In this document: in pieces, positions 11,655-22,039 of the stretch
Layout: each line of letters opens with the position of its first letter
How positions within the stretch are numbered: position 1 is the stretch's first letter
NCBI GenBank assembly: GCA_951217055.1
Contig: OX578276.1
Location: 158,224,393 to 158,288,392 of the forward strand
DNA length: 64,000 bases
Source of the DNA: Gerris lacustris
Taxonomy: Eukaryota; Arthropoda; Insecta; Hemiptera; Gerridae
Reading direction: 5' to 3'
The notes under the pieces: model-generated
What the model saw: only the letters and a program-made list of their open reading frames with translations
What the model was told of the DNA's origin: nothing
The model's database searches: none
Translations under genes and position numbers: made by a program

Positions 11655-13072
11655 ATTACCAGTAGGGAAAAAAAGTTATGATTTTAAATTAGTTTAGAGG
11701 GACTAAAACAGGTCTTTTCATCCCTGAACTCAAAAAGTAGGGAGAAAAAGTAAAAGTAGGGCGAAAAAGTAAAGTAGGGCAAAAAAGTAAAGATTGCAAC
11801 TTAATTATTTTATAAATAGTACAAAATGTATGGCTAATGTAATGAAGTTGTTGAAATCAGGTTGGCGGCACTGCGCTTTTTTGACCATGTTTATCTTTGT
11901 TGAGGCGAGCGTAGCGAGCTTCCTACATTCAACGAAATATGCTCCGTGTCTGTCTGTCTGTCTGTCAGTAACGTTCACGCGTGTGACGATAACTTGAGTA
12001 AAAGTTGACCGATTTAGTTGAAATTTGGTATACATGATCCTCTAACTAATACTCAGGCTAAGTTTGTTGGACAGCGTGATCCGTCCAAGAGTTCGCGCGC
12101 AACGCTCGCGTAAACGAGAGGTACAAAAATTAAATTGGAATTTCAGGACGGGAAAAGATTCTATCATCATCTATTCGATGAGACGAACATTTTTTTCAAA
12201 ATAACATTTTTTACTAAAACTAACAGCGACACCGCTATGACTTAATAAAGATCGCTAAAACTATTAAAGCGGACCTAAACGTTTATAATAGAGAAAACAA
12301 CCTTTTTACCGATATCTTACGTTCTAACGTAACGATTTTAATAAAACTTCATATACACCATCTAATGCACAATTGAAACAGGTAAGGTATACAAAATTTC
12401 AACTTGATACAAGCAAAATTCTTTGCGTAGTGACGAGATGCATTTATAATAATTGTTTAAAAGCTACCGCGGGTGGTGAAGATTGTTATAGTCGTATAGT
12501 GGATAGGTTTGTTTAGGAAGTAAAGCTTTGTACCGAGTACCCCCACTCTTCCCCACACTACTCTCTTCCACTTATCTTCAACTATGACATTCATCATGAT
12601 TAATAAATTTCAATATTCAGTATTTCATTGCAATACGCTCGCTTCAATGATAGAGCCACGCGATGCCTAGTTTACAACATTATAACCTGCATCTAAATAA
12701 CCTTCTATTTGAGTTTAATTCCAATTCTTATTTGTTTTTTAATATTGAATCTCTTTATATCTGCTATTAAAAGTTCTAATAATTATTGTTATTTATTAAA
12801 ATAATAAATAAAAACTGTGCTATGGACGAAAATGTGTATTTTCTTCCTACTGGAGATAAAATACTGTATGTACCTCGTGAGTAAAGTGCCATTATTCCCC
12901 TCACGATAATTATCTCCCTCGGCTGCGCCTCGGGAGCTAATTTGAGTTATTCCCTCGGCTGCGCCTCGGGATTTAGGGACCATGCGGTTCCTTCGGCTTC
13001 GCCTCAAGAACCAACTTTTTTCGCTCAGGGAATAATGGCTTACTTTACTCCCTAGGTGCATAAATAACTATT
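11655..13072 (-). repeat. Family S repeat interrupted by a nested family E copy
   Basis: The outer element runs from CCAGTAGGGAAAAAAAG (11658) to CTCCCTAGGTGCATAAATAA (13045-13064) and is the reverse complement of 52233-52860. Its internal signature is CCCTCGGCTGCGCCTCGGGA, repeated near 12922 and 12952, with a related CTTCGGCTTCGCCTCAAG. The sequence is split at about 11899 by an E copy ending at 12670; removing it restores colinearity with the 52 kb copy. The 90-codon frame at 12789-13061 is an artefact of the repeat. Confidence 0.8.
11899..12670 (+). repeat. Family E repeat, complete, nested in family S
   Basis: The left end reads TTGAGGCGAGCGTAGCGAGC and the right end ACGCTCGCTTCAATG..GCCTAG, so the two ends form an imperfect terminal inverted repeat. 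Inside are (TGTC)n at about 11947-11968, TTAGTTGAAATTTGGTATAC and the AAAGCGGACCTAAACG block. The unoccupied site at 52.59-52.63 kb shows that the insertion added no more than 3 bp of target sequence. The final CTAG fits the Helitron CTRR end, but there is no 5' TC and no A/T target, so the class is open. Confidence 0.7.
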
Positions 13073-14310
13073 TTAATTTTTTTTTTTTTTTTTTTTAGCG
13101 AGGATTAGTCAAGTTAAAGTAAAAAAATCTCAATAACTGACACTTTGGAATAATTTATTTCCTTCCATTGAATATAAATCATGAACAAAAATTATTTAGG
13201 CAATTTAAAAAATAAATAACAGCGTATAAGGAACCATTTTAATGTTCTTCTTGCGAGGTAGGTACTCTGCCTTGCCCGAGTACATTTCATAATTGATGTT
13301 TGTAGGGACCATTGTAATCATAGTAATCATAGTAATTAATATAATATTAATTAATATAATATATCATTAATATATTAATCAGCATCCTGTTGGTATATTA
13401 ACTTCATTGTTTGTCCTTTGTATATTTCAGCATTGAGTACAAAAAATATGAAAGCCAAGTCAAAAATGCACATTTAAATTAAAATTCAATATTTATATAT
13501 TATTGTGTTCGATTAAAACGCAAATTATAAGATCAAAAATATGACTTGTTATGTGTGGACGCATTCATGGTCTCGTAATCCACAATGTGTAACTCATTTT
13601 ATGTGTAAACATCTTATTGCGTTTATAGTACAGAAACATTTTTAAAACATTCCAGGAGAGTTCACCAGTCAATGAGGAGAATTTCGAAACAAAGTAACTT
13701 TTCAAAATTTTTCTAGAAAACGAAGAAAATGCAAGAGACAAAATAGTTGTATTCATTAATTGCTTTATCTATAAAACAATAAGATATATTTAAAATGAAT
13801 GAGCCTCCCGCTATCCAGTTAGTCAACAAAACAATATATAAATAAACATAACAATATATAAATAATCGCACACGCATTTCAGCAACGTGACAACTCAAAA
13901 AAATTGATTTTTGAGTTGTCCCCGTAGATCGATAGAGCGGGTTGAAAGCCCCGTAGAGCGGGTTGAAAGCTACAAGTAGTGTCACTGTCCTTGCTAACAG
14001 CGCTGAGTTAAATAACCTTTTACTGAACACACATTGAAAATTGAAATCTTTACTCTTATAATTACAATATATGTACGTAAAAAGAATATTGTTTTCTTAT
14101 TTGAAATGAAAATTAAAATCAAAAGATGACAAAGCAAAGTAAAACAAGTTAACAAATAAATAAATAAATAAATTTCTTCGCTCCAGTGACAAGTAGGTAG
14201 TATCGTGATTATTCTAGTACCAATATTCACCACGTGACAGAAGTTATATCACTGCTAGTTTTGACACATGGAAGGGATAAATCAAGGGAGTAGAGTGATA
14301 AGTCCAGTAA
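13073..14310. other. AT-rich sequence, no genes
   Basis: Contains T-runs (13080-13097), an ATTAATATAAT repeat at about 13336-13375, an 18-bp direct repeat GTAGAGCGGGTTGAAAGC (about 13929 and 13952) and (AAAT)n at about 14155-14172. Short frames here have no recognisable motif. Confidence 0.45.
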
Positions 14311-14413
14311 GGAAAGTCAGTATAGTGATTTTGTTTTAGTTATCACTTTGCTAAATATTTAGTTTAATATTTTGAATTGTTACATTACTTTCCGTCTGGA
14401 TTTTGAGTTGTTA

Positions 14414-14418
14414 CATTT
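14414..14418. repeat. target site duplication, left copy (CATTT)
   Basis: CATTT lies directly outside the left LTR and again at 18876-18880 outside the right one. Shared bases at the LTR edge allow 4 or 5 bp. Confidence 0.75.
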
Positions 14419-14598
14419 ATAGGCACTACACTTTGAATGCAAACTAATTTATTTCACAAAGAATTAAGTACTCTATAAAATCCAAGAAAGAACGAAAAAC
14501 CAAAAACCGAATTAATTAAATTAAATTTGAATTTGAAGTTTGACAAAAAACAATATTAAAATCTGAGTGACATGACTTGTATTACTCATGTCACTACA
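14419..14598 (-). repeat. 3' LTR of gypsy element
   Basis: 180 bp. In the sense orientation it starts TGTAGTGACATGAG and ends AGTGCCTAT. By eye it has no difference from 18696-18875. Confidence 0.93.
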
Positions 14599-14616
14599 GG
14601 ATTCCCCCTCCTCTTC
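14599..14616 (-). promoter_or_regulatory. polypurine tract
   Basis: In the sense strand GAAGAGGAGGGGGAATCC lies directly before the 3' LTR start, the expected primer for plus-strand DNA synthesis. Confidence 0.8.
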
Positions 14617-14627
14617 AAGTCGACTGC

Positions 14628-17600
14628 TTAAGGCAAGTTAAAGCGGACGACTTTCCGTTTACAGGGGTTGCTGTCAGTAGCGTTTCTGTAGGTCTTGTCT
14701 TTGTCATTGTAAGTGTCGGAGCAGTCATGTTCAAGATATGCTGGTTTCAGTCGGTCCGTCGACACTACCTTCTCCTTTCCCTTAAAGTTAATGGTAAATG
14801 TCTTGGGTTTCCTTGCGATGACGGCGTGTGGACCTGTGTAAGGTTGTTGCAAAGGTTTCCTTACTGTGTCATCGCGAAGAAAAACGTGGGAGCAGGTAGC
14901 CAAGTCCTTGTGAACGAACACTTTTTGTTCCCCATGGTGGTTGACGGATGTAGGTCGGATGTTATTCATCGCCTGAGTCAGCGTTTTGACGAAGTCGTGT
15001 GTATTGATATCCCGGTCTTGTGGAGAGAAGAACTCCCCAGGAAGCTTGAGGGATGTGCCGAATACAAGTTCCGCAGGGCTGGCGTTAAGATCGGCTTTGT
15101 AGGCTGCGCGGAGCCCAAGAAGCACTGATGGTAGTGCTACCATCCAGGCTTTGTCTTCATGACATTTCAAGGCAGCCTTCAGTTGCCTGTGAAGTCTCTC
15201 GACTAGGCCATTGGCTGCAGGGTGGTATGGAGTGGTTCGGTACCTCTTCGCCCCGGTCATTCGCGTTAGAGATTGGAATAACTGGGACTCGAATTGACGC
15301 CCGTGGTCGGTAGTGATGGCGTTGGGTACTCCATAACGAGCGATCCAGTTTGCGTAAAACGCATAAGCCACTGTTTCTGCTGACATGTCTGCGATAGGTA
15401 TGACCTCCATCCAGCGCGTGAATCTATCTACCATTGTTAAAAGGTAGGAAAATCCACGGCTTGGCGGAAGGGGTCCCACGAGGTCGATGTGCACATGCCC
15501 GAACCGGTTTGCTTCCAGCGGAAAGTTCTGTATTCCGGATTTTGTGTGTCGATGAATTTTTGAACGTTGGCATGCTACGCAGATTCGAGACCAGTTTAAA
15601 CAGTCTTTACCAATCCCGGGCCAGATGAATCGTTGGCGTACCAGGCGTGACGTTGTACGACTGCTGGGATGGGAAAGGTTATGCACACTATTAAAAATGT
15701 ATCTGCGATACTTCTTCGGTATGTAGGTTCGTATATTGCCATCCTCCACGGCGCAGTATACTGGCTTCTTGATGTTTGGAAGTGTGAGTTTTTTCAGTGA
15801 AATTTTCGTCTTGTCTGAAAGTAAAGTCTGTAACTCCTCGTCTTCTTGTTCGTCAACTATTTTGTTAAGGTCTATCGTTACGTCTGTTGTAACACCTTCA
15901 ATCCTTGATAGTAGGTCGGCAACGAGGTTGTCTTTTCCATTAATGTGTCGTAAGTCAGTCGTGAATTGTCCTATGAAATCTAACCATCGCAGTTGTCTCG
16001 GTGAACACTTGTCCTGTTTTTGTCGGAAGGCAAAGGTCAAAGGTTTATGGTCCGTAAAGATCGTAAAATGCCTTCCTTCCAGAAGGTGTCGGAAATGTTT
16101 CACAGCGCTGTAAATTGCTAAGAGCTCACGATCGTATGTGCTGTACCTTGTTTGTGTTGGAGTCAGCTTCTTTGAGTAGAAAGCTATAGGGCGAGCGGTG
16201 TTGTCCTCAAGCTGTTGAAGAGCTGCTCCCACTCCTTTCTCTGACGCGTCCGTAACAAGGTGTAAGGTGCCGTCAGGTTTTGGAAAAACAAGCGATGTAG
16301 CACTGCAGAGAGCTTGTTTACAGGCTGTGAAAGCTTTTTCTGCGTCTTCTGTCCAGAGAACCGGTGTCATATCCTTCTTCTTACGGCTTATGATTAGGGC
16401 TGTAAGGGGTACTTGAAGGATCGAGATATTTGGTACGAAACGGTGATAAAAATTAATTACAGCCAAAAAGCGTCTAAGTTCCGAAACGTTAACTGGTTTT
16501 TTGAAATTTTGGATTGTTTCTCCCCTTTCAGGCAATGGTTTAAGACCATCTTTGGAAATGTTGTACCCAAGGAACTTTACTGCATCCTTGCCAAAAACAC
16601 ATTTTGAAGGATTCAGAGCTATACCGTAGTCCTTGAGTCGCTGAAAAACTCCTCGTAGGTGCACGATATGTTCCTCTGGTGAACTGGAGGCTATAAGGAC
16701 GTCATCAATATAGACAAAAACATAATCTAGTCCGCGTAGAATGTCGTGTATGAAGCGTTGAAACGTCTGACCGGCGTTGCGGAGACCAAATGGCATTCGA
16801 ATGAATTCGAAGAGGCCAAATGGTGTTATTACTGCAGTCTTAGCAACGTCAGACGGCTCCACAGGAATTTGGTGGTATGCTTTGGTTAGGTCAAGAGTTG
16901 AAAAAATAGTCTTACCGTCGAGTCCATGTGTCAAGTCATGTATGTGTGGCAATGGATATCGGTCCGGCACTGTCGCTGCGTTCAAAGCTCTATAATCCCC
17001 ACAGGGTCGCCAGGTATTATCCTTCTTTTGGACCATATGAAGTGGACTGGCCCAGTTGCTGTCTGATGGCCGACAGATGCCCTGTGCGATCATAGAGTTG
17101 AATTCGGCCTTTGCATCACGAAGCTTCTTAGGGTCGAGTCTTCGTGCCTTAACAAACACTGGAGGACCGGTAGTGTTGATATGATGGGTCGTCGGGTGTT
17201 TGACCTCAGCAGGTAGGAAATCCTTCATAATCTGAGGGAATGATGTCCTTAGTAGGTGCGCGTAAACGGATTCGTCTTGCATCGCTCGGATCACCACAGG
17301 CTGTCCTGATGACAACGCACAAAGAGATTTCATCTTGGTATGTCCATCGATGAGTTGACGAGACTTCATATCTATGAGCAGGTTGTGGTGAGATAAGAAA
17401 TCAGCTCCGAGGATAGGAGATGACACATCCGCAACGATGAAACTCCACGAGTAGTTTCGACGCATACCAAGGTTTACCGTGAGGATCGTTTAACCGAAGG
17501 TACGAATACCCGTGCCGTTTACAGCGAAGAGTCTGTAAGCAGGGTCGGGTTTTTTCTTATGCGTCCTGTTCGCTGGAATTACCGAAAGGTCAGCACCTGT

Positions 17601-17702
17601 GTCGATAAGGTACCTCCAACCTGTGGTTTTGTCGGTTATCCAGAGGCGGCTTGATGTCGAGCCCTGTTCTTTCACCGCCGCGAGTGCAGAGCTTCCTAGT
17701 TT
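14628..17702 (-). pseudogene. gypsy pro-pol polyprotein (PR-RT-RNase H-integrase), one nonsense codon
   Basis: The frame enters from the slippery site at 17699-17705 and runs 1025 codons including the stop at 14628. Protease: RYLIDTGADLSVIPA with the catalytic DTG. The frame then meets a TAA at 17490-17492 and stays open from the methionine at 17465 for 945 residues. In that segment RT carries YIDD at 252-255; RNase H has D406, E447 and D472; the integrase zinc finger has H595, H599, C629 and C632, and the catalytic triad D661, D720, E756 shows DD35E spacing. No chromodomain is evident at the C terminus. The enzymes copy element RNA into DNA and insert it. All listed catalytic residues are present, so the single nonsense codon is the only clear defect. 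The frames on the opposite strand here are shadows. Confidence 0.93.
17490..17492 (-). other. in-frame nonsense codon in pro-pol
   Basis: TAA in the sense strand separates the protease core from the RT segment. The frame is the same on both sides and there is no indel. It lies shortly after the GTGIRTFG segment at the C-terminal side of the protease. Confidence 0.85.
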
Positions 17703-18532
17703 CCCGACATGTTACATGGTTGGATGCACTTTCTAGCTTCTTTGCCAAATTTTTTGTGAAACCTGCAAATTCCCAGTTTACTATCGGGTCTCTGCGAGTT
17801 TGTCCGGTTTTTTTGTTTAAAACTACTACCTCGTGACCGTGAACGGTAACGGTTTTGACCACGAACGATTTCTGCTAGTTGGTTAACCTGCTGGGTGAGT
17901 GCGGAAACTTCGGCTCGTAGGTCATTTGACGTAGGTGTTTCTGACGTTGAGGCTACGTTTGCGGTGGAAATTTGATTATCTGTCACTTCCATGATTTTAT
18001 CTGCAAGCAGAGAAAGCTTCGACAGGTCGGCTTCGTCAGACACTGACAATATGGCTTGCACGTTAGATGGCATGCGTTGAAGCCACAGGGATCTAAGAAA
18101 CTGATCGTTGACTCTAGATTTTGCCAGTTCTCGCATCCGCCTTAATAGGTGGCTAGGTTTACTGTCACCTAGTTCTATTGCTGACAATAGTTGTCTTATC
18201 TGCCTCTCTTCGGAGTCAGAAAAGGCGTCGATAATCCTCTTCTTTAAAGCTTCGTATGCTCCGTGCGGTGGCGGGGAAGCTACTAGATCAGAGACATGAT
18301 CTAAAATCTCCATCTCGAGGGCTCCAACTATATAATAAAATTTTGTTTGGTCAACAGTTACATTGGCCGTCACAAACTGTGCCTCGAGTTGAATAAACCA
18401 AAGATGAGGTTTGGTTTTCCAGAATGGCGGAATTTTGATTGCAACTCTATTGATGGCAGTGGGTTGTTCTGACGGAGGTGTATCGTCATTTCCTGGATTT
18501 GAACTTGGAACTAACGTTGAATTGTTTGGCAT
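17696..18532 (-). CDS. gypsy Gag polyprotein
   Basis: From the ATG at 18530-18532 the frame gives 278 residues; an upstream TTG at 18550 is open but a less likely start. The region FWKTKPHLWFIQLEAQF and the following helical segment fit the capsid of mag-like and 412-like Gag. A basic RSRSRGSSF stretch precedes a short knuckle, CRFH..KC..PC (C-x2-H-x9-C-x3-C), near the C terminus. Gag packages element RNA in virus-like particles in the cytoplasm. It ends at a TAG (17696-17698) directly after the slippery heptamer, so pro-pol is probably made by -1 frameshifting as a Gag-Pol fusion. No internal stop is present. Confidence 0.9.
   Translation of the reverse strand: MPNNSTLVPSSNPGNDDTPPSEQPTAINRVAIKIPPFWKTKPHLWFIQLEAQFVTANVTVDQTKFYYIVGALEMEILDHVSDLVASPPPHGAYEALKKRIIDAFSDSEERQIRQLLSAIELGDSKPSHLLRRMRELAKSRVNDQFLRSLWLQRMPSNVQAILSVSDEADLSKLSLLADKIMEVTDNQISTANVASTSETPTSNDLRAEVSALTQQVNQLAEIVRGQNRYRSRSRGSSFKQKNRTNSQRPDSKLGICRFHKKFGKEARKCIQPCNMSGN
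17699..17705 (-). promoter_or_regulatory. -1 ribosomal frameshift slippery heptamer GGGAAAC
   Basis: In the gag frame the heptamer reads G GGA AAC and the next codon is the gag TAG. Slipping back one base gives AAA CTA GGA and enters the protease frame, which is open downstream to the nonsense codon. G GGA AAC is an established X XXY YYZ retroviral slippery sequence. I did not identify a downstream pseudoknot by eye. Confidence 0.75.
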
Positions 18533-18674
18533 CTTGGATTTGCTCGACAAGGCCGTAGAAATTGTTGAGTTCCGTAAAAAATATTTAAAATTACGAATTT
18601 ATTTGACAGTAAGTCAGATAAAAGAAAATATATTTTTTGTACTTACGATCGTAACCGTACGCGTCTTCGCTTCG

Positions 18675-18692
18675 TAAGTCGGAGGGTCACCA
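18675..18692 (-). promoter_or_regulatory. tRNA primer binding site
   Basis: In the sense strand TGGTGACCCTCCGACTTA lies 3 bases after the 5' LTR. On the plus strand it ends in CCA, as expected for complementarity to a tRNA 3' end. The tRNA isotype was not identified. Confidence 0.7.
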
Positions 18693-18695
18693 CTT

Positions 18696-18875
18696 ATAGG
18701 CACTACACTTTGAATGCAAACTAATTTATTTCACAAAGAATTAAGTACTCTATAAAATCCAAGAAAGAACGAAAAACCAAAAACCGAATTAATTAAATTA
18801 AATTTGAATTTGAAGTTTGACAAAAAACAATATTAAAATCTGAGTGACATGACTTGTATTACTCATGTCACTACA
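18696..18875 (-). repeat. 5' LTR of gypsy element
   Basis: 180 bp with the same sequence as 14419-14598. It would hold the promoter and polyadenylation signals; I could not assign a transcription start. Confidence 0.93.
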
Positions 18876-18880
18876 CATTT
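18876..18880. repeat. target site duplication, right copy (CATTT)
   Basis: Matches 14414-14418 at the opposite edge of the element. Confidence 0.75.
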
Positions 18881-18981
18881 ATTACTTATAATAGGCTTGT
18901 CGGAAATACTTCAGCATAGTGATTTTTTTTTTCGAGTTATCACTTTGCTAACTATTATCTTTTTATTGTTTTGAATTGTAA

Positions 18982-19289
18982 AGCCTATAGTCCACACGGT
19001 CTCATAGACCGTCTATAGAAATGTCTCGCAACGTGTCTATAGACATCTGCTGAGACCGTCTAAGGTCTAGGTCTAGCGTCCACACTTGTAGACACGTTGC
19101 GCAACATGCCTAACTTTGCACCATGTCTACTATTTAGAATGGAAAACCATAGACATGCGATTTTGGTCTAGCTACGAGACCGTAGACGCCGTTTGTCTAA
19201 CCGATGTCTAGCCGATGTCTATAGACAAATCGCTAGACATGTCTCTGAGACCAAAATCGCGCAACATGTCTACTAGTGTGGACAAGGCT
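18982..19289. mobile_element. PIF/Harbinger-like MITE
   Basis: 308 bp with terminal inverted repeats AGCCTATAGTCCACAC (left) and AGCCTTGTCCACAC (right, reverse complement) and TAA on both sides (18979-18981, 19290-19292), the 3-bp duplication typical of PIF/Harbinger. The interior is filled with GTCTATAGAC, GACCGTCTA and AGACATGT half-sites in both orientations, which may be transposase binding sites. There is no coding capacity. Confidence 0.75.
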
Positions 19290-19559
19290 TAATAGTACTT
19301 TCTATACTGGTATTTTTGAGTTATTATCTTACTGATTACTTCATGTTATTATTTTAAATTGTTATGTTACTTCACATGAGGATTTTGAGTTGTAACGTTC
19401 CCTACTTATAATACAGTGGTAAATCAATAACTAGTACAGTGGTTTTTGTTAATTATCACTTTACGTAATTTATTTATCGCATTAATTGTTGTATATAATT
19501 TAATTATTATTAATCTTAATCATAATGTATGTGTTAAATTTAAAAATGTAACTTACTTT

Positions 19560-20575
19560 CAGGTAAAATTTTCATAAAAGTTTTCGAAAATATATGCGAT
19601 AAGTTACTGTGGAAAGATAAGGGAATTAGCATAAACGGAACTAATGTGAACTGCATCAAGTTTGCAGATGATGTAGTTATTATAGGCAAAAGTTTAAAAG
19701 AAGCGAAAGACATGCGAAAAAACTTAGTTCAAGTAGCAGGTGAAGATGGGCTAGAAATAAAGTTCGCTAAAACTACGGTAATGGCAGTAAATCTGAATGA
19801 ACCTATAGAGAAAATAAAAATTGGACAAGGCATAATTAAAAAAGAATAGATTATAATCTACTTAGGAAGCCAAATAAGCTTAGATGATAAGGACGGAAGG
19901 AAAGAAGTGAGTCGACGTATTGCAATAGCCTGGAACATGTTTAACAAATATCGCCACCTCTTCAGATCAAATGTTGATATGGAAGCCAAGAAACGGCTAT
20001 GGTCAATGTGTGTGCTGCCAACGATGTTATACAGTTCATAAACATGGGTGGTATCGCCAAAAATAATAAAAAAAAACTAAGAGTAGCACAAAGAGGTATG
20101 GAGAGATGTATGATAGGAATAACGAAACGGGATAAGAAAAGAAATACATGGATAAGGCACCAAACAGGACTAGAGGACATAGGAAAGACTGAAAGAAAAT
20201 GGAACTGGGCAGGGCACTTAGCTAGGTGTAAGGACGGAAGATTGAGTAAAGAAATTATAGGATGGTATCCGAGAGATAAGAAAAGAGCAGTAGGGAGACC
20301 CTGCTCCAGATGAGACGATGAGATGAGAAAATCTTGCGGAGGAGAAACCTGGCAGCGAGTAGCTCAGGATAGGATGGAGTGGAGAAGGATGAAGCAGGTT
20401 GTCAGCAATACCTTGTAGGCTAACAAAACATAGCTCATGCAAAAATGAATAGGTCAGATGGTTCAAAACCAATCCCAGCGCCCTTACAAGGCGACTACCA
20501 CGGCAAAATGCCGATTTGTAAACTTAAAAAAAAAAAATAAATAAAATAAAATAAAAATAAATAAATAATAAAAAA
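19560..20575 (+). mobile_element. RTE-like LINE, 5'-truncated, with A-rich tail
   Basis: The element starts inside the RT domain and ends at an A-rich tail with AAATA units at 20525-20575. Only the RT C-terminal half and the 3' end remain, as expected from incomplete target-primed reverse transcription. Confidence 0.75.
19566..20418 (+). pseudogene. RTE-like endonuclease-reverse transcriptase, C-terminal part, broken
   Basis: Reading through breaks, the peptide shows NCIKFADDVVIIG (the RT catalytic FADD box), KFAKTTVM, YLGSQISLDDKD, KEVSRRIAIAWN, CVLPTMLYSS, LRVAQRGMERCMIGI, ERKWNWAGHLAR, RAVGRPCSR and WQRVAQDRMEWRR. That order is the RT thumb and C-terminal region of RTE-like LINEs as I recall it. 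Breaks include an in-frame TAG at about 19847, a stop near 20038 followed by a frame change, and a stop near 20313. It is non-functional. Confidence 0.8.
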
Positions 20576-20579
20576 GCAT

Positions 20580-21320
20580 CAGGAAAAAATATAAATATAT
20601 TTGTAATGTCTATTTCAAGCTATGTTTACAATAAATGGTTATTATTATTATTATTATAACTTATAAATAAACAATTTATGTTTACTTTAACACAAAAAAC
20701 AATCAGATAAGAAACTGGTCAGTGAGACTTGTACTGGTCAGAAGGCTGACCATAATATCTTTATGTAATTTGTCAAAGTAAGTAACCTTACATAATATTA
20801 TTTTTTCAGATTTATTTAAAAATGGCGATGGCAACACCTGAATGGTAGCGGGCGAGGATTAAAAATGGTGAAAATGGTTATTAAGGACAAGGATTATTAT
20901 ACTGAATCAGATCTGGAGGATAAAAATATAACATACTCGTACAAAAGTGTACAGAAGTATGAAGGAATAAAATGTACAAATAGTATTATTAGAAACTAAG
21001 GCGAAGGTTTATTGGAATAAAAGTCCTGTTGTTGAAGAACGATTTTGTATTGCATCAAAGCTTTCACCCAGGGAACCTGAGCATCATCAGTGATAATCTA
21101 CAAATACATAAAAGATAAAATAGATAATGCTAGACTAAAATTAGGAAACAACAAAAATAATTCGAACTGAAAATGCAAAAGAGAGTGACATAGGTTCTTA
21201 CCAGCAGTGGACATAAATTAAATTAAAATTAAAAGAATATGTAGGCATTAGAGGTATTGTTTTAAATATAAATATTAAAAATTAAAAACTAAAACAAAAT
21301 TTCCCATAATGCCTAAACAG
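20580..21320. other. AT-rich spacer with (TTA)n and a Penelope-terminus-like motif
   Basis: (TTA)n at 20638-20655 follows AATAAATGG, as in the 3' tail of a LINE. At 21062-21090 on the minus strand CTGATGA and GAAA flank a hairpin. The remainder has no recognisable coding sequence. Confidence 0.45.
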
Positions 21321-21325
21321 TTAAG

Positions 21326-22039
21326 ATGGCAGTGAACAAACGAGCAAAATCTAAACAAGTCACCTTCACTTATCTGAAAAAATTTAACTATGAACCTATA
21401 ATACTCAACCACACCATTTTACCTCAATGTGACTCTGTCCGATACCTCGGGCTAGAACTAGACATCCGTTCTACATGGAATAAACACATATCTTTAATTG
21501 TTTCTAGAATTAAAGATCGCATCCGTCAACTACGCCATATAAGTCCACTCTCCCTCTTCACCTGTAAAGTTTAATCTACTTATCTTTGGTTCGACCCATC
21601 TGGCAATATGGCTGCTCCATCTGGGGTTCTGCTAGTGATTCACAGATTAAAAGAGTACAAACGGTCCAGAAGAAGTTCCTTAGGATCATAACAGGAGCCC
21701 CCTGGTACGTTCGCAACTCAACGCTTCACAATGATCTCAACTTACCACTAGTATCAGAAGTACTAAAATATACAGCTGTAAGACTTAACATTGTCATGCA
21801 ACATCACCCTAATGAACAGCTGTAAGACTTAACATTGTCATGCAACATCACCTTAATGAACAGCTGTAAGACTTAACATTGTCATGCAACATCACCCTAA
21901 TGAACAGCTGTAAGACTTAACATTGTCATGCAACATCACCCTAATGAACTGATTCATCATATTGCCGAACACCCTCCACCACATCGATCAAGGCGAAGGC
22001 TCAAGAGGAAAACACCTGTAGATCTCCTAGCTGTTATTT
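21326..22039 (+). pseudogene. jockey-like reverse transcriptase C-terminus, disrupted
   Basis: The first frame (to 21574) holds VTFTYLKKF, DSVRYLGLELD and STWNKHI, the region after the RT catalytic core. A second frame (21586-21825) holds RPIWQYGCSIWGSASDSQI, VQKKFLRIITGAPWYVRN and LHNDLNLPLV, the classic jockey C-terminal signature. The frame change near 21575 and a 44-bp tandem duplication at 21772-21947 break the protein. The last codons appear as APEHPP-like and LLAVI before the stop near 22039. Confidence 0.8.
21772..21947 (+). repeat. 44-bp tandem repeat, 4 copies, inside the jockey coding end
   Basis: ACAGCTGTAAGACTTAACAT starts at 21772, 21816, 21860 and 21904, each exactly 44 bp apart. 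One unit has ACCTTAATG where the others have ACCCTAATG. Three extra units add 132 bp, a multiple of three, but each unit alone shifts the frame and brings in stops. Confidence 0.95.

Larger units (their letters stand above)
14419..18875 (-). mobile_element. Ty3/gypsy LTR retrotransposon, mag-like, full length
   Basis: The element is 4457 bp: two 180-bp LTRs that I read as identical, a tRNA-like primer site, gag, a -1 slippery site, protease, reverse transcriptase, RNase H and integrase, a polypurine tract, and a CATTT duplication. No envelope frame is present. The domain order PR-RT-RH-IN defines Ty3/gypsy. The short LTRs, compact size and the CxxH..CxxxC knuckle in Gag suggest the mag lineage. 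Identical LTRs imply a recent insertion. One nonsense codon at 17490-17492 breaks the pro-pol frame, so this copy cannot make an intact polyprotein by itself. Confidence 0.95.
14310..19440 (+). repeat. degenerate tandem host repeat, split by two insertions
   Basis: Outside the inserted elements, a segment built on TTATCACTTTGCTAA, TTTTGAATTGTTA and GGATTTTGAGTTGT recurs at about 14330-14415, 18925-18980 and 19310-19400, with further weak copies to 19440. The gypsy element and the MITE both landed in this array. I read it as an old tandem repeat of about 100-130 bp per unit. Confidence 0.5.

Noticed and set aside
11899..12670. Helitron assignment for family E
   Set aside because: CTAG at the 3' end and the near-zero duplication fit, but the 5' TC, the A/T target and a clear 3' hairpin at the right distance are missing.
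12789..13061. A 90-residue frame
   Set aside because: It lies wholly inside family S and repeats with the GGCGAAGCC units.
14577..15128. A 183-residue plus-strand frame
   Set aside because: It is antisense to the integrase region of the gypsy element, which has all expected catalytic residues.
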